Of a DNA stretch of 64,000 nt, positions 30,531-41,865 are shown in pieces; position 1 is the stretch's first letter, and each line of letters opens with the position of its first letter. Source of the stretch: Petunia secreta (taxonomy: Eukaryota > Streptophyta > Magnoliopsida > Solanales > Solanaceae); contig JARKIP010000065.1 of assembly GCA_029990175.1 (NCBI GenBank), positions 9,118,501-9,182,500 on the forward strand, read 5' to 3'. Below the pieces are notes generated by a model. That model was not told where the DNA came from. It made no database searches and saw only the letters and a list, made by a program, of their open reading frames with translations. A program made the translations under genes and the position numbers.

Positions 30531-32436
30531 TTAGACCCTTGGGCATACCAAACATATCGCCAAAAGGGCTATGGTGAAAAAGATGTTGTTTTGAAGATGC
30601 TCAGCTGCATTGCCATCTGTGCCACTTCCACTTGGTCCAAGTCCAAAAACTGGATTATTTGTCCCGGGTGTAGCAGCTATGCTTGTACCAGTGCCCGTGC
30701 CAGTAGCAGTCCCAGTGCCGGCGCCAGGAGTTGTGGTGCCTGGGGGTGCAGTTGTTGGTATTGTTGCTCCTGGTGGTGCAATTGTTGGAATTGTGCTTCC
30801 TGGTGGTGCAATTGTTGGCACCGTTGTGCCTGGTGGCGCAATTGTTGGAGTTGTGGTACCTCCACCGGTGTTCCTGGTACAAGTCCAAAAAGAACATAAG
30901 AAATAAGAAAAACTATTATCCTTATAGTAAAATGATAAGTTTAAAGTTAAATTATTTCGTCTTTCTTGTCGTAACGAGGTCATGCAGGATTGGCTATTTG
31001 AAATTTTTTGTCAAAGGAAAGAACAATTGGAACCAATTATTACAATTTAAAAAAGGAAACGAATTTGGCTACAATCACTTTCAAAATAGTAACCGAATTA
31101 GCTGGCAAGTATTTAGTCATACATCAAATGGTGCATCGAAATGCCAATTATTGCAGCCTATAAGCATATGGAGTTTCCCATACAAATAGCAGAGAGTGGA
31201 CACCTAACTTCTAATTTACTACATGTACCGACAACAGAGTAAATAATTTACGGTCGTTTAGTTGAGATAGACTTTATATGGATATTAGTAATGCAGGTAA
31301 TAGCTATGTATGTATTAGTAATACAGGTATTAATTATGCAGTTAATATATTTGATTAATGAATAATTTGTTGTATTAAAAAATTATTATATATTTCATAA
31401 TTTAATTATGTGTTTTAATATTTAATCTTCAATAGATTTAGCTTGAATGGTACAAAGAGCGTAATGTAAAGAGAGGTGAGAGCATATTTGTCCTTTTAAT
31501 ATTTTAATATCTGCATAACTAGTACCCTCATTATTATTCCACCTCCTATCTCACACAAAATAATACATAGATTTCCTCATTAATTTATGTGGATATTATT
31601 AGTGCAAGTTTCTGAATCTAAACCAAACGCTGCATTATTAGTACAGATTTTTATATTTTCTTGCAAAACAAACCACACTATTTCATTTCCACAAGAAAAA
31701 GACTTCGGGATGAAATATAATACTTAGATGCCTGTAAAATTTTGAAACTAAGAGATACTTCACTTAAAGTTGGCAAAACAAATGCAAGATATAAATCACA
31801 TGAGGCAACTATATATAGAGAACATACGTACCCGGGAGTGGATTGGTAGACACAACCAGAACCTGTGGCTGTGGAGATGAAAAAAGAAGAAAACAAAATC
31901 AGGAAATCTACTAGGAGTATTTAAAAAAGGACTAGTGGTCTTTTAAGTGAAATATTCTTGGAACAACTTACTAGTTGGTGGATTTGGAGTGGTAGTAGCA
32001 GTGCCACTAAAGTCACAGCTAGCACCAACAGCTCCCTTCCTCTGATAATAGCTATTAACAGCATAATTGCAGTGATCTTTTATAGTGTTAGGATTAAAAC
32101 AAGGACCATTTTGAAGGATAGCACTACAATCAGCGCCAGCTCCACAAGCATAATCTATATTCTTCTGTAGTTGTTGCTCACTTACCCCATCTTTGCATAC
32201 ACAGTACATAGCACCTGGAGTAACACATAAACAAAATCAGCTAGCTCAAACAAATACAAATTATATTCTTCTAGTCCGATAAAGTCCATCATTGAATATT
32301 TTCATGTGATCGACATGTGAAGATCAAATTCAGTACAACTACATAGAAATATAGAAGGGAAAGAAGATATGAATAGCTTACTTGAATGGCCAGTGATGGT
32401 CAAGAAAAGTACTAGAAATAGTACAAAAGTAGCCAT
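30531..32436 (-). CDS. PDCB: X8-domain, GPI-anchored plasmodesmata callose-binding-like protein (4 exons)
   Basis: Exons on the minus strand: 32436-32382, 32214-31972, 31868-31832 and 30873-30531. Together they make 678 nt, 225 residues plus TAA. All introns are GT-AG and the frame is kept across them. Residues 1-19 (MATFVLFLVLFLTITGHSS) look like a signal peptide. Residues about 21-108 are an X8/CBM43 domain: YCVCKDG, DYACGAGADC, GPCFNPNTIKDHC, NSYYQRKG, SCDFSGTATT, then GCVYQ, eight Cys in all. A linker with four IAPPGxTxPT repeats and Gly-Thr pairs follows, then a hydrophobic tail (IFFTIALLAICLVC) typical of a GPI signal. Known PDCB proteins bind callose at plasmodesmata; that role is inferred here. 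A distal GTACGT/GTATGT donor choice at exon 3 was resolved by frame. Confidence 0.9.
30735..30860 (-). repeat. 30 bp coding minisatellite in the PDCB linker
   Basis: Four 30 bp units encode the IAPPGxTxPT repeats. The units are almost identical in DNA, so the linker can change length by whole repeats without a frameshift. Such Pro/Thr-rich linkers are usually extended and O-glycosylated in cell-wall proteins. Confidence 0.85.
31249..31680. mobile_element. Possible MITE remnant in intron 3 of the PDCB gene
   Basis: GGTCGTTTAGTTGAGATAG at 31252 resembles the reverse of TCTAAACCAAACGCTGC near 31616-31632. Inside are repeated attagtaatacaggtatt and atgtggatattatta words on opposite strands. The pattern looks like a hAT-type MITE with GGTCGTTTGGTT ends, but boundaries and target duplication are unclear. 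Confidence 0.35.
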
Positions 32437-33470
32437 GATGGTGGCAAGATCGTGTTTATCAAGAAGACAAGTTCTAAAAGGGTGAGAAAGGAAGAGGAAA
32501 GAGAATTGAAGAAGTAGAGAGGTGGAAAAGTATGGATGGAGTTCTCTAGACAACAAACGAGAATGACGGTGCAGATTGGAATACGGTGTGATGTGGGGAT
32601 CACCTACATGTTAATTTGGTGGTATCATCGACAAAGTAAGTTGATTTACAAAGCTAGGTTCGTCCATTAAATTTGAGAGGAATATCTCAAATTTTAATTT
32701 CAAATCAATATTTGTTTATGAAATTTATACAATATTTTAAGTTTAGCTTCAATTATTATTTCAAATCTCCAATTCTCCGAAAAGGCAGAATTTAGGAATT
32801 TCAAATCTTGATTCAATTTTTTTAAATATAAAATTTGACCTATAAATTTATATTTTATTAAAAAAAACCTCATTTTATAGTTTGTATAAAATGACTCAAA
32901 AACGACGTAAAGAGATTATCCATAACATGTGAAATTATTATATTAAAGAATAGCTAGTTGTTATTATTGTTGATTTTTTGAAAGTGGATCTTTGAAAAAT
33001 TATGTATATTTGAAAGTTTGTAATGACATGTAGTAATAATCTATCTATAAAAGGATTATGAAGATATACAGTTTATTAATGTAGCGCCTTAGGATAGTCC
33101 AATATCTTGTTTATGAACTATGATTTGCTCATTTGGTAAGATTATATAAGTTTTGGGGAAGTTTTAATGGTTTTCAAAAAAAATGAGGGGTTTTCATGTT
33201 TATGAGAAAAAAAATACAATTTAAGAAATATAAGAGGTTCAAATTGTATGTCCAAATAAAATTTCAACTTCCCAAATCCCTAATTCCAAATCGTGTGTTT
33301 AGGAAGAATTTGGGGAACAGTCGTATTACAAGTGGTGCGATAGACTACCTTATTAGTGATTATTTTCATGGCTCGAACACAAGACCTCTAAGTCGATTCA
33401 TCCTATTTTATGTGATTTTGTTTGATTGAACTTAAAATTTAAAGTTAAAAAAGAAAAATTGAAACTTGTA
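32437..33470. other. Upstream region of the PDCB gene
   Basis: The first ~150 bp upstream of the ATG (on the minus strand, up to about 32600) is CT-rich and could hold the 5' UTR. The start context is accatcATGGCT. I cannot name a TATA box with confidence. The rest is AT-rich with no supported feature. Confidence 0.35.
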
Positions 33471-33860
33471 AATTAAATTAAATTAAATTAAATTATAAGA
33501 GTATATATTATTTTATCCGTTTAAATTTGTAAATCAATATTTAATTTGACACATATTTTAAGAAAAAATGAGTCTTTTGAAACTTGTGTGATGAAAAAAG
33601 TCAATAATATTTGTGTGACTATATATCATCTTACTAAGCAAAAGTGAAAGATTTAAGTTAAACTCTGTTCAAATTTAAAATTATATCACTATTTTTGGAA
33701 CAAACTAAAGAGAAAAACATGACATTATTTTTAAACGAATGAAGAGTATGACTATAATTATCTTATTAAGGATGAATAAGAAATTTGAAGTAAATTTTTA
33801 AAATTAAAAAAGTGTCATTCTTTTTATATATCACACTTAACCCTTCTAACCTCTCATATT
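33471..33860. mobile_element. Degraded Stowaway-like MITE next to an (AAATT)n tract
   Basis: A short (AAATT)n microsatellite (33471-33495) is followed by a 300 bp stretch. Its words gacacatattttaag, gtcttttgaaacttgtg and tatttgtgtgactatatatc recur in order at 35995-36213. The right side has gaacaaactaaagagaaaaac. These are the internal words of a common solanaceous Stowaway family with CTCCCTCCGTTTC ends, which are eroded here. Confidence 0.45.
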
Positions 33861-34231
33861 CGGGAAACAAATCCCTCCACATTTGGAATGAAACAGTAAA
33901 CCCCATTGATCCTATATATCACTTACCAAAAAAGTAAAACTACTCTTCCCGTTTCAAATTTATATGATACAGGTCATAAATGATTTTAATAGTAAATTTT
34001 AATATAAACTTTTAAGATTTTAAAAGTAAATATTTGTACATTATACATAAAAGCCCCATAAATCATAATAATTTATAATTTAAAATATTTATGAAACCTT
34101 AAAACTACATCAGAGACTTTCTAAACAATAATTATGTTGCATATTTCGAAGCGAACGGGGAATACATTCGTTCCTACCAAATCTTTTCAAAGCGTCCAAT
34201 TATGGACTATTGCACGCGTTGCTCAAGAATC
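33861..34231. other. Intergenic, nothing firm
   Basis: AT-rich sequence. ACTACTCTTCCCGTTTCAAA at about 33941 resembles a MITE end, but no matching partner was found. Confidence 0.3.
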
Positions 34232-34452
34232 AAAATTTAAGTACCCACCACCATGGTGTAGCGGATGGGGCTACTCATCTCTTAACCAGAGGTTTTGGGT
34301 TCGAGCCCTGGTTATGAAAAAATCACTGGTAGGGAGCGCTTCCCCCCGAATGAGGCCCTACGCGGCGCGAATTCGGATTAGTCGGGGCTCCAATGAGGGT
34401 ACCGGACACCGGATGGGAAACCAAAAAAAAAAAAAAAAAATTTAAGTACCCA
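34232..34452 (+). mobile_element. tRNA-derived SINE with target-site duplications
   Basis: The body is 34248-34422 and the poly(A) tail runs to about 34440. The head contains an RNA polymerase III A-box-like TAGCGGATGGGG and a B box GGTTCGAGCCC, spaced as in a tRNA gene. Perfect direct repeats flank it: TTTAAGTACCCA at 34236-34247 and 34441-34452, extended by A residues. The element would be copied by a LINE reverse transcriptase. The 3' part (ccgaatgaggccctacgcgg) is not tRNA-like. The style fits the SolS SINE group of Solanaceae, but I cannot assign the family. Confidence 0.88.
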
Positions 34453-34789
34453 AAAATGCCAATAATGTTATAGAGAATAAGTTTCTTCTAGTTGTCCCAT
34501 TACTATGAGGTAAGAAAATAATATCTTATTCATTTTTTTAAAAGGAAATATATTTGAATCCACCACTTCGGATACTCAATAACTTCATAGCAACTATTAG
34601 GATTGTGGCCAGGGCGGTCATAAAGATGACATTGTCCGCCTTTATCTTTGTCTTCAAAAGTTTTCGGGGAGTGTCAGCCCCTTGAACAGCAAATGTCACA
34701 GATTCCCCTCACCCATCCTATTCTTCTCCTTTGGACAGTAACGAGAGATCCATTGAGATATGTATACTCCTTTCACATGTTCATCTTGC

Positions 34790-35478
34790 ACAAGTTTTCT
34801 GATAGACTTTGTTCAAAGATGGCAAAGGTTCTTGTGCCAACAAATTGAAACGAACAGTCCCATACATATTCACATCAAACCCCATTAGAAAAAGATGTAC
34901 TTTTTCTTCTTTTTTCTTCTTTTCCAAGGCCACCGCGAGATTACACGTGCACTTCCCACAGGAATACGTCGAAAACTGCTCATAGTTTCCAAGTTCTTCC
35001 CTTAGAGACATTAGTTTTCCGTAATAATTCACAATGGTCATACATTTCTGCTTGCATCCGGCAAGCGCATTCTTGAATTTTTGAACTCTTGGTCCATTAC
35101 TAGTAGAGAATATTGTTCGCGGATACTCTCCCACAGATATTGGGCCACCTTCATATGCGAGATGGTAGTCCGGAGAGTGGGTTCAGGAGAGTTCCATATC
35201 AAAGAAACCAACAATGAATTTATAGTCCATCAATACTCCAGATATGGTGAACCTTCATCGGATTTCTTAATCGTTCTATCAACAAAATCAATTTTCTTCC
35301 TAGCATTAAGGGTCGTCCGCATTGACTCACTCTATTCATTATAATTCTCACTCGTCAATATCACCTGGGTGATGACGAGTCTGAGAGTATCGTTGGAGGT
35401 AATATCATACAGAGAGATTGTTTTCTAAATGCTTCCTCCTTCAACGGCGACACTAGTAGTTGTCGGTGCTACAACCAT
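34790..35478 (-). pseudogene. copia gag fragment, minus strand
   Basis: It reads from an ATG at 35478 leftwards: VAPTTTSVAVEGG, a stop, then a region readable with frame changes (YWWTINSLLVSLIW). The open frame 35134-34781 follows, with FSTSNGPRVQKFKNALAGCK, TIVNYYGKLMSLREELGNYE, CGKCTCNL, EEKVHLFLMGF and LLAQEPLPSLNKVY. These are the conserved blocks of a plant copia gag. No protease or pol follows, so the fragment is a truncated 5' part. Confidence 0.75.
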
Positions 35479-35540
35479 TATCAATCAACTCAACTCAACA
35501 ATTTCAAAGGAGAATTTCAAAAGGAAAAAGACGATCCACT

Positions 35541-35701
35541 GGCTTTAATACCATGCCAAAATTTCAAAGCCAAAATTCAAACAAAAAAGAAGAGCTTTTG
35601 GGTGGGAATCCTTCCCTTTCTCGTTAACAGATAGAGGTATTTATACAAGGTTAAGACCTAATCCTAATTTAGTGTATAAGCTACTAATTGGTCAAGCCCA
35701 A

Positions 35702-35749
<48 letters not shown>

Positions 35750-35840
35750 CCTAACCTACCATATATATAGATTAATTACAAAAATATTCTCCATTAAAAG
35801 TTTAGTTATTAAATATCGCACATACAAGTGACTTCAATAT
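35541..35840 (-). repeat. copia 5' LTR remnant and primer-binding site, minus strand
   Basis: On the minus strand TGGTATTAAAGCC (35553-35541) is a decayed initiator-Met primer site. The LTR end GAAATTTTGGCA directly precedes it. Upstream in the LTR is TATAAATA (plus 35638-35645 region). A 43 bp A-run (35705-35747 on the plus strand) sits in the LTR. The outer LTR boundary is not identifiable. It belongs with the gag fragment at 34790-35478. Confidence 0.6.
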
Positions 35841-35994
35841 TATTTTTCCTGTTTCCTCAAATATTTGTAAGACACTAAAGCAGAGGAATGTCTAGACCTG
35901 ATACAACATTCAATAATGTTGTAGGTGAATATGACTAACTCATATACAACTATGTACCACAAGAGCATTCTTGAATACTGCTTCACGTTATATG

Positions 35995-36213
35995 TTATCG
36001 TTTGAATCAGCACGGATATTAAGAAAAAAATAAAAACTTCTGAGACTTGTGATATATAATAAATTATAAATACTTGTGTGGTTATAAATCAATTCATTAA
36101 GGGTAAAGTAGTAATTTAGAAGTTAATTTTTTTTTAAATCTGAAAAGCTGTCATTTTTTTTTAACAAACTAATAATAAAATACTGACACATAAACTGAAA
36201 CGACGAGAGTAAT
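35995..36213. mobile_element. Degraded Stowaway-like MITE
   Basis: It shares ordered words with 33520-33800 (aagaaaaaaataaaaacttctgagacttgtg, acttgtgtggttataaatc). It ends in gacacataaactgaaacgacgagagtaa, close to the reversed family terminus acataaattgaaacggagggagta. The left terminus is missing or eroded. Confidence 0.45.
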
Positions 36214-36612
36214 TAATTTGCACCATATGAATAAATGAATTAACACTTTTGTGAAAGTGAGCCACCATCAATTAAACTCAAAACATGGTTTAAAATAAAC
36301 AAATTTTTCATCATCTATCCAGCTATATATATCTGTTTCGTACTTCAAAAAGATATTTTATAATCTAGAACTAAGAAAGCTTTTACAATATATCATACTA
36401 TTCTAAAAGAGTCAAACCCTTAAGTAAAAAGTAAGTGACCATTTTACCCTTTAGATGTTGTTAGGCCTTTCAATTATTATTTACAAAAACAAATAGTTCA
36501 ATAAAGAAAAAAATGTATAATCACATTAAAAATTAGCTATTTAGGAAGTTTGTAACTCAAATCTAATTTAATTTATAAGAGTACACGCGGAAAGTGCGTG
36601 CCCAAAAACTAG
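36214..36612. other. Intergenic, nothing recognised
   Basis: AT-rich DNA up to the target duplication of element 3; no supported feature. Confidence 0.4.
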
Positions 36613-36617
36613 TTTAT

Positions 36618-37964
36618 TATTGCTCCCAAACGCACACGCAAGTATACGTGGTCGACAAGTAATAAAGTGATAAATCGAGTATCGTTCCCACGAGGACTAT
36701 TCAGACTAACACTTAACAAATAATTTCTAACAATTATTCAGGGATCTTTTTCTTCAATGGTGAGAGTTTTAGTAACTAAAGAGCAGTAATTAAAATGCTG
36801 GAAGTGTAGTCAAACAATGGTGCAAACTTTGGTTGTTAACAATATTAAAACGACGGTCCAAGGTCAGAGTTACGAACAATCCAGTTGAGTTTTCCAATTG
36901 ATTCCACTTCTTAAATCCCGGGTTACTAACTGACAGAGTAAATGTACCTGTGAAAACCTTTCGATTCTTCACAGTCTATGCAGGCTACTTCAATCCATAT
37001 ATGTCTATGGGTTGAATCACGTGCACGCATTAACGAATTCTGTAATTAGTTAAATTAGGCGAGCAAGTATATGTCTATCCTACTCACAAATTGGTTCCCC
37101 AATGCCGGGTTCACAAACTAGCCCTACTCTTTCTTATTACGTAATTAAATTCCCTCTTTCGAGTTCAATCTAAAAACCATAGATAATGCGTAATTATCGA
37201 GCTCTAATAATTAAGCAAGTGAAATCAAGAAAGAATAAATAACCCGTTATAGGATTCAATTAATGCAAATCAATCTTCAAACATCAACTTTCATGTAATA
37301 CTCTAACCCTAGAACGTAAGATTTAGCCACGCATATTCATAATCACAAGGTAATGAATTGATGAAATAATGATGTAAATGATTAAATAGATGAAAGATTA
37401 GGAATAAACCCGTCCAATGAAGCATGGTGCTCTCAAATTGCTCCAAAGTCTGAACTCCTATCAAAAACTAAGTAAAATAGTATTTATAGGGTTTACAAAG
37501 GCCTGGTAATAAGTTACACCTAAGCCTAGACGAAATAGGAAGTCAAAACACGCTCCAGGGGCGCTATAACTGGCGCCCCGCGCCCACGACCGCGCTTGGA
37601 CAAGCAGAAGACGTCGAACATTAGGCGCTTTGGCTCCGCGCCGCATTGGAAAACGCGCCAGCAGTGGAGCGCTGTGGGAGGCGCGGCGCGTGGCTAACCG
37701 CGCCAGTCCAATTCCTGCACCTCCTTGCTCTGCAACTTGCCTCGTGTCGTGCCCTCGTGTGCTCAATCCAATCCTCAATCAATTTCCAATCATTCCTTGC
37801 TCGATCATGCTCTTAAAAGCTCTATATACACTGCATAACGACCTACACACACATTGCACATAAAATCAGTGCAAAACCGCATTCATAAACTATAAAACGG
37901 GCGAATAAAAAGCTCACACATGCGGAAATATTAAGGAAACATTGGCATCAAATGCCAAACATCA
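36618..37964 (-). repeat. 3' LTR of element 3
   Basis: The LTR is 1347 bp, starting TGATGTTTGGC at 37964 on the minus strand. A small hairpin (TTGGCAT/ATGCCAA, 37942-37958) lies just inside its start. TATAAATA is at 37488-37481. A GC-rich island (37556-37700) with words such as ggcgcgtggc and gaggcgcggcgcg lies 70 bp upstream of it. The last bases (AATA) differ from the 5' copy (AACA). Confidence 0.92.
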
Positions 37965-37965
37965 C

Positions 37966-38001
37966 CACCCCACACTTGAACCTTTGCTCGCCCTCGAGCA
38001 A
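37966..38001 (-). promoter_or_regulatory. Terminal hairpin and 3' polypurine tract of element 3
   Basis: On the minus strand TTGCTCG (38001-37995), loop AGGG (37994-37991) and CGAGCAA (37990-37984) form a 7 bp stem. CAAGTGTGGGGTGG follows up to the LTR start. The loop differs from the other copies only in its last base. Confidence 0.75.
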
Positions 38002-39700
38002 CTCACAACTAACTTCCCAACCTACGTAGAACTGGTCTGCCTATTACTATGGTTGATATCGATCATTGAACAAATACACCCATGAGTACTATGGGTCCAA
38101 CAAACATGCCACAATTTAACAAACTCAAAAACATGAGAACAACCACTCCAAGATAGCTCAAATGCACAATTTCAACTCATTGCAACCATGCCCCCACAAA
38201 ATCACACCTATCTACTCAACCAAGAAGCCACAATTTCACCTATTTCATGCAAACCATGTGCCCTCACTAAAATAAAGCAAGAGAGTGTCCTCCAAATATC
38301 ACACAGAACAATGAATATCATGAATGGAACGGGGACAATAACATAGAACGAATCCACTCACTCTCATGAAAGTCTCACATGTCACACACAATGTACCATA
38401 GGCTTGCCCGTAGTGTAAGACTCCACTAATGTAAGCTCACTCCAATCGGGATTAACTAGGACTTTAAAAAGGTTGTAATGTAGGCTAAGGGGCTGGTAGG
38501 ATACATATGGGTAATAGTGACTACCTCCCTAAGCACTTTAATACATCACAATTAATTCAAACACAAGTCTCATCAAAGCCACCCAATCAACAACTTTCAC
38601 ACACACCTTCTCAACAAGTAGCAAATTTTTTTTAAGCACACACTAGCAAGGAATGGATATTCTTCTATCTTTATTTCTTTTTCCACAATTTTTTTCTTTT
38701 CTTTTCAACTTTGCTCTTTTTTTTTCATTTGTTTTCTTTTTCTATTCATTACTTTCCAACCTTGCCAATGCTCATAGACAACTACTACACAATTCATTCA
38801 AGTATTCCCCTCCATTGGTTCCACTCAAAAACCTCCCAATAGTCAACCACAACTCCGCAATAATATCACAATATCAACTAAAGTGCTTAAGGAGTAAAGG
38901 GCCAAAAGAGAACAATTTAGAACAAGTGGGTAGGCTCGGGGTGTGGGTGCCAACAAAAGGTCAAAGAAATCACAACAATCAAGTCCAAGGTGTATATGTA
39001 AGGGTAGGCAAATCAAAAGAAGGCCTGTATCATTTCCCGACTAGAGCAAACCTAGGATTTCGCTTTGCACAAACACAGGGCAAGTTGTAGACATCAATAT
39101 GCAAACATGGAGCAAACAAGAATATGCCTCACACACACATTGCACATGATCCACACAAAAAGGCTCCATCAACAACTCTCAATCAAGCATTTCGAGTGCA
39201 ACTTGTGGAAAATTAAGCACTAATGCACAAACGTTCACAATAAAGTGAAGCAAGTGGACTCAAGCATCTCAAGGGAGTTGTTCCATTTTTTTCCTAGGCA
39301 TGCATCACAATTTAAACCCAAAGGACACCACCAATAGCACATGCAACAAGTTTAAGTCCACTGATATCAAACAAATCAAAGGCACCTAGCATTCTACCTA
39401 TTTTCTTCATCTAGGGCCACTTATACTAACTATTCTAATCCTTAAAAAAATAAAAACTACCCGGTTCAAAGGTCTCCCCGTGGAAAAGAACCGAGGCCAT
39501 AAGAAAAACCACGGGGGTGGATGACATGTACCACTAATAAAAACTAAAAGAAAAATCTTTTTAGAATTTTTCATTGGTTTTCTAATTTTTTTCAATTTTT
39601 TCATATATTAAAGCAAGAAACAAATCAAAATAAAGTCAAGTGACAAAAGAGAATCTTACGGTACATGCATCCCTAACCTCAAAAAATAAATAAAGGGTAG
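38002..39700 (-). other. Conserved 3' noncoding region of element 3
   Basis: There is no coding signal; the plus-strand frame 38653-39090 is not supported. On the minus strand the region shares blocks with elements 1 and 2, for example around gggcaagcctatggta (plus 38396-38411) and tacattagtgga (about 38428-38438), and long CT- and A-rich runs in the same order. It separates the two AGGA-type hairpins by about 1.7 kb. Confidence 0.65.
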
Positions 39701-39739
39701 TTCCCTACCCCACACTTAAACTAAGCAATGTCCTCAGTG
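39701..39739 (-). promoter_or_regulatory. Central AGGA hairpin plus PPT-like tract (element 3)
   Basis: On the minus strand CACTG (39739-39735), AGGA (39734-39731) and CATTG (39730-39726) form a 5 bp stem with one internal mismatch. TTTAAGTGTGGGGTAGGG follows (39720-39703). It comes right after the extra ORF, whose stop is at 39823. Confidence 0.55.
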
Positions 39740-39822
39740 TGACAAGGAAGTAAGTGCAAAAGTAAAGGAAACTTCCCTGAAATCCATTTGACCAACACTG
39801 GGCGGTGCGCAGGAGTGCGGAC

Positions 39823-41035
39823 CTAGTCCTCCTCCCCATCAGAAGCACCGCCCTCAGCATCAGTCTCCACAGCCTCACTGTCCGGATCACGATCAACAAT
39901 GTCCGAATCAGTGTTTTCATCCTCCTCCGGGGGCATCTCTACTGCCTGAGTCATGCCCAGCAGGCGTCTCGAGGACTCCAGTAAAGGCACGGTGCGATCA
40001 AGAGTCGCCATATCCATGCCAGACTGTCGGGCCATGTGCTCCATCATCAAATAGTGACGAGCGGACAAGTTGGAGTCTGTGTCCCGCCACTCGTCAGCCG
40101 TCAGTCTCACTGGTGCAGTAGCTGTCACACCCTTTACCGCGCCAATATCAAAAGGCTTCTCGATGTCGGGGACAATGCGATCCCCGATATCATCCACTAG
40201 GACTCCAGCCTGCTCCAGATACCGGGTAAGGATGTTCCCAAAGTACAAACGGCTACATGTCTTTGACTCCCGTTGCTCTCTCATCAACCGCAACATGTAG
40301 TAGCCGATGTTAACCGGCCTCCCGGTCATAAAGAAGTAAACCATGCACGCCCGAGTCTTGGTGACCTCAGAATAATGAGATGAAGGCAAGATGCGTGCAT
40401 GTATCAATCTCATCCACACACGAGCTGTTTTCAAAAACTGCAAGAAGAACATGAATTTGTGTCTACCGGACACACTTCGCTCCCACCTATGAGTGGAGCT
40501 CTCACCACATAATGTATCCCGCAGAGCCTTATAATCAGGCTTTCTAATGAAGTCTCTCAGCTCATCATACTCAGGGTCCTCGATCCCCAAGAAGGCATTC
40601 AACGCCGTGTGGTCTAATCTCACCTTCACACCCCGCACAGTAACCATGTCATCCTCCTTCCACGCCTCATCCGGCTCCTAATTTGCGTAGAGTTCCTGTA
40701 CTAAGTCGAGGTTGGCATGCCCCGGACTCTCAAAGAGAGAGTCCCAATGTAAGGTATGAATCGCATCACCCACCCCTCGAAACTTTTGCATCACTCTCCT
40801 TTTGTCAATGGCTTGCTCGGGAATGTACCCCGCAAGCTTCACACTTTTATACCAAGCTTGGCACTCACCCTTCTTTACAAAAGTGAGACCAAATCGTGCC
40901 TTGCCCCCGGGCCTTGGTACAGGCACCGCGTCCTTAGGGATCCTAGCCTTGGCCTTTGGCTAGGCCTTGGGCTTGGCCGGTGCCTTGCCCTTTGGCTTGC
41001 TAGAAGAGGGCCCGGCTTGGAGTGATTTCCTTGGG
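39823..41035 (-). pseudogene. Post-pol extra ORF of element 3 (Athila env-position / 'putative plant transposon protein' type)
   Basis: A 274-residue open frame (40647-39823) continues upstream in the same frame through one stop (40680-40678). That upstream part runs from about 40926 and is itself preceded by a stop and a Ser/Lys/Pro-rich stretch (SSSKPKGKAPAKPKA). Recognisable blocks: LVQELYAN, VRGVKVRLDHTALNAFLGI, FFMTGRPVNIGYYML, GVLVDDIGDRIVPD. The C-terminus is very acidic (PPEEDENTDSD ... SDGEED). These blocks resemble a plant-specific retrotransposon domain found where Athila elements carry an env-like gene. I see no clear signal peptide or membrane segment, so I do not call it an envelope protein. 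Confidence 0.65.
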
Positions 41036-41865
41036 GCCGAGGCGGATGAAGAACTTGGTTTGTGAGGTGTTACAACCATGGTGTCTACAACAAACAAGAA
41101 GACCAATGTGAGATGTCAAATTAAGCACAAAAAATCAATTCGAGCACAATTTGTAGGACACCACCCCACACTTATCGCTCACTCTATGTATCAACAACTC
41201 AACTCAATAGCACAAGCAACCCCACACTTAGCCAAAACTAGCATTGTACAAAATATGTCACGTTTGTGGTTATCATGATCAAGCTAGTGCGGGTGCAAAA
41301 TAGCCAATATTTATGTGTGTGAGACACTTAATGTTCATCATAAGCCTAAGGATTGCATTGCTACTCAAGAATTCACAATATTAGACAATTTTCATGGTTG
41401 AGGCTTTTTCAAAAATACTTGGTGTGCACACTTTTCAACTTTCAAGTTCAATGACTTTTGTAATGTGCTAACCCTCCCAAATTGTTGGGAGATCTCTTTT
41501 TACAAGTACACAAGCTAACTAGGAAGCATAATGATCAATTGAAGCAATTTAAGAGTAATTTCTAAGCATGAGCTTGCAACTAGTTAAGAAATCTACCATG
41601 GAAAAAAAAAACTAGTTAATCTTACATGTAATGGAGAGAAGAGGCTAAGAATTCACTTACTTGAAGGTGTTAGAATGAGTTGAAAAATACTTTTGATTGA
41701 TTCCAAGAGTTAGAGATGATTTGGGGGGGATGTTTAGGGATTGATTATAGAGAAAATAATGAAGAAAAGGGAGTAGGGATCGGGTATAGGGGAGAGAGGG
41801 AAACCGGGTCACGGGTTAAAACCCGTTTGGACCCGGTTTTTACCAAAAAATTAGCCGGGTGCCTT

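Noticed and set aside
30441..30906. Plus-strand open frames of up to 152 codons rich in Gly/Val or Cys/Trp
   Set aside because: They mirror exon 4 of the PDCB gene on the minus strand, where the 30 bp repeats keep several frames open.
34248..34320. Possible functional tRNA gene
   Set aside because: A and B boxes are present, but the cloverleaf is not kept, and the unit has a non-tRNA body, poly(A) tail and target duplications, so it is a SINE.
37461..37863. Arg/Ala-rich frames in the LTRs of element 3 (also 48674-49037)
   Set aside because: Created by the GC island; the two LTR copies do not keep the frames equally and there is no homology.
38653..39090. 145-codon plus-strand frame in element 3
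   Set aside because: Low-complexity start, no motif, antisense to the conserved noncoding region of the element.
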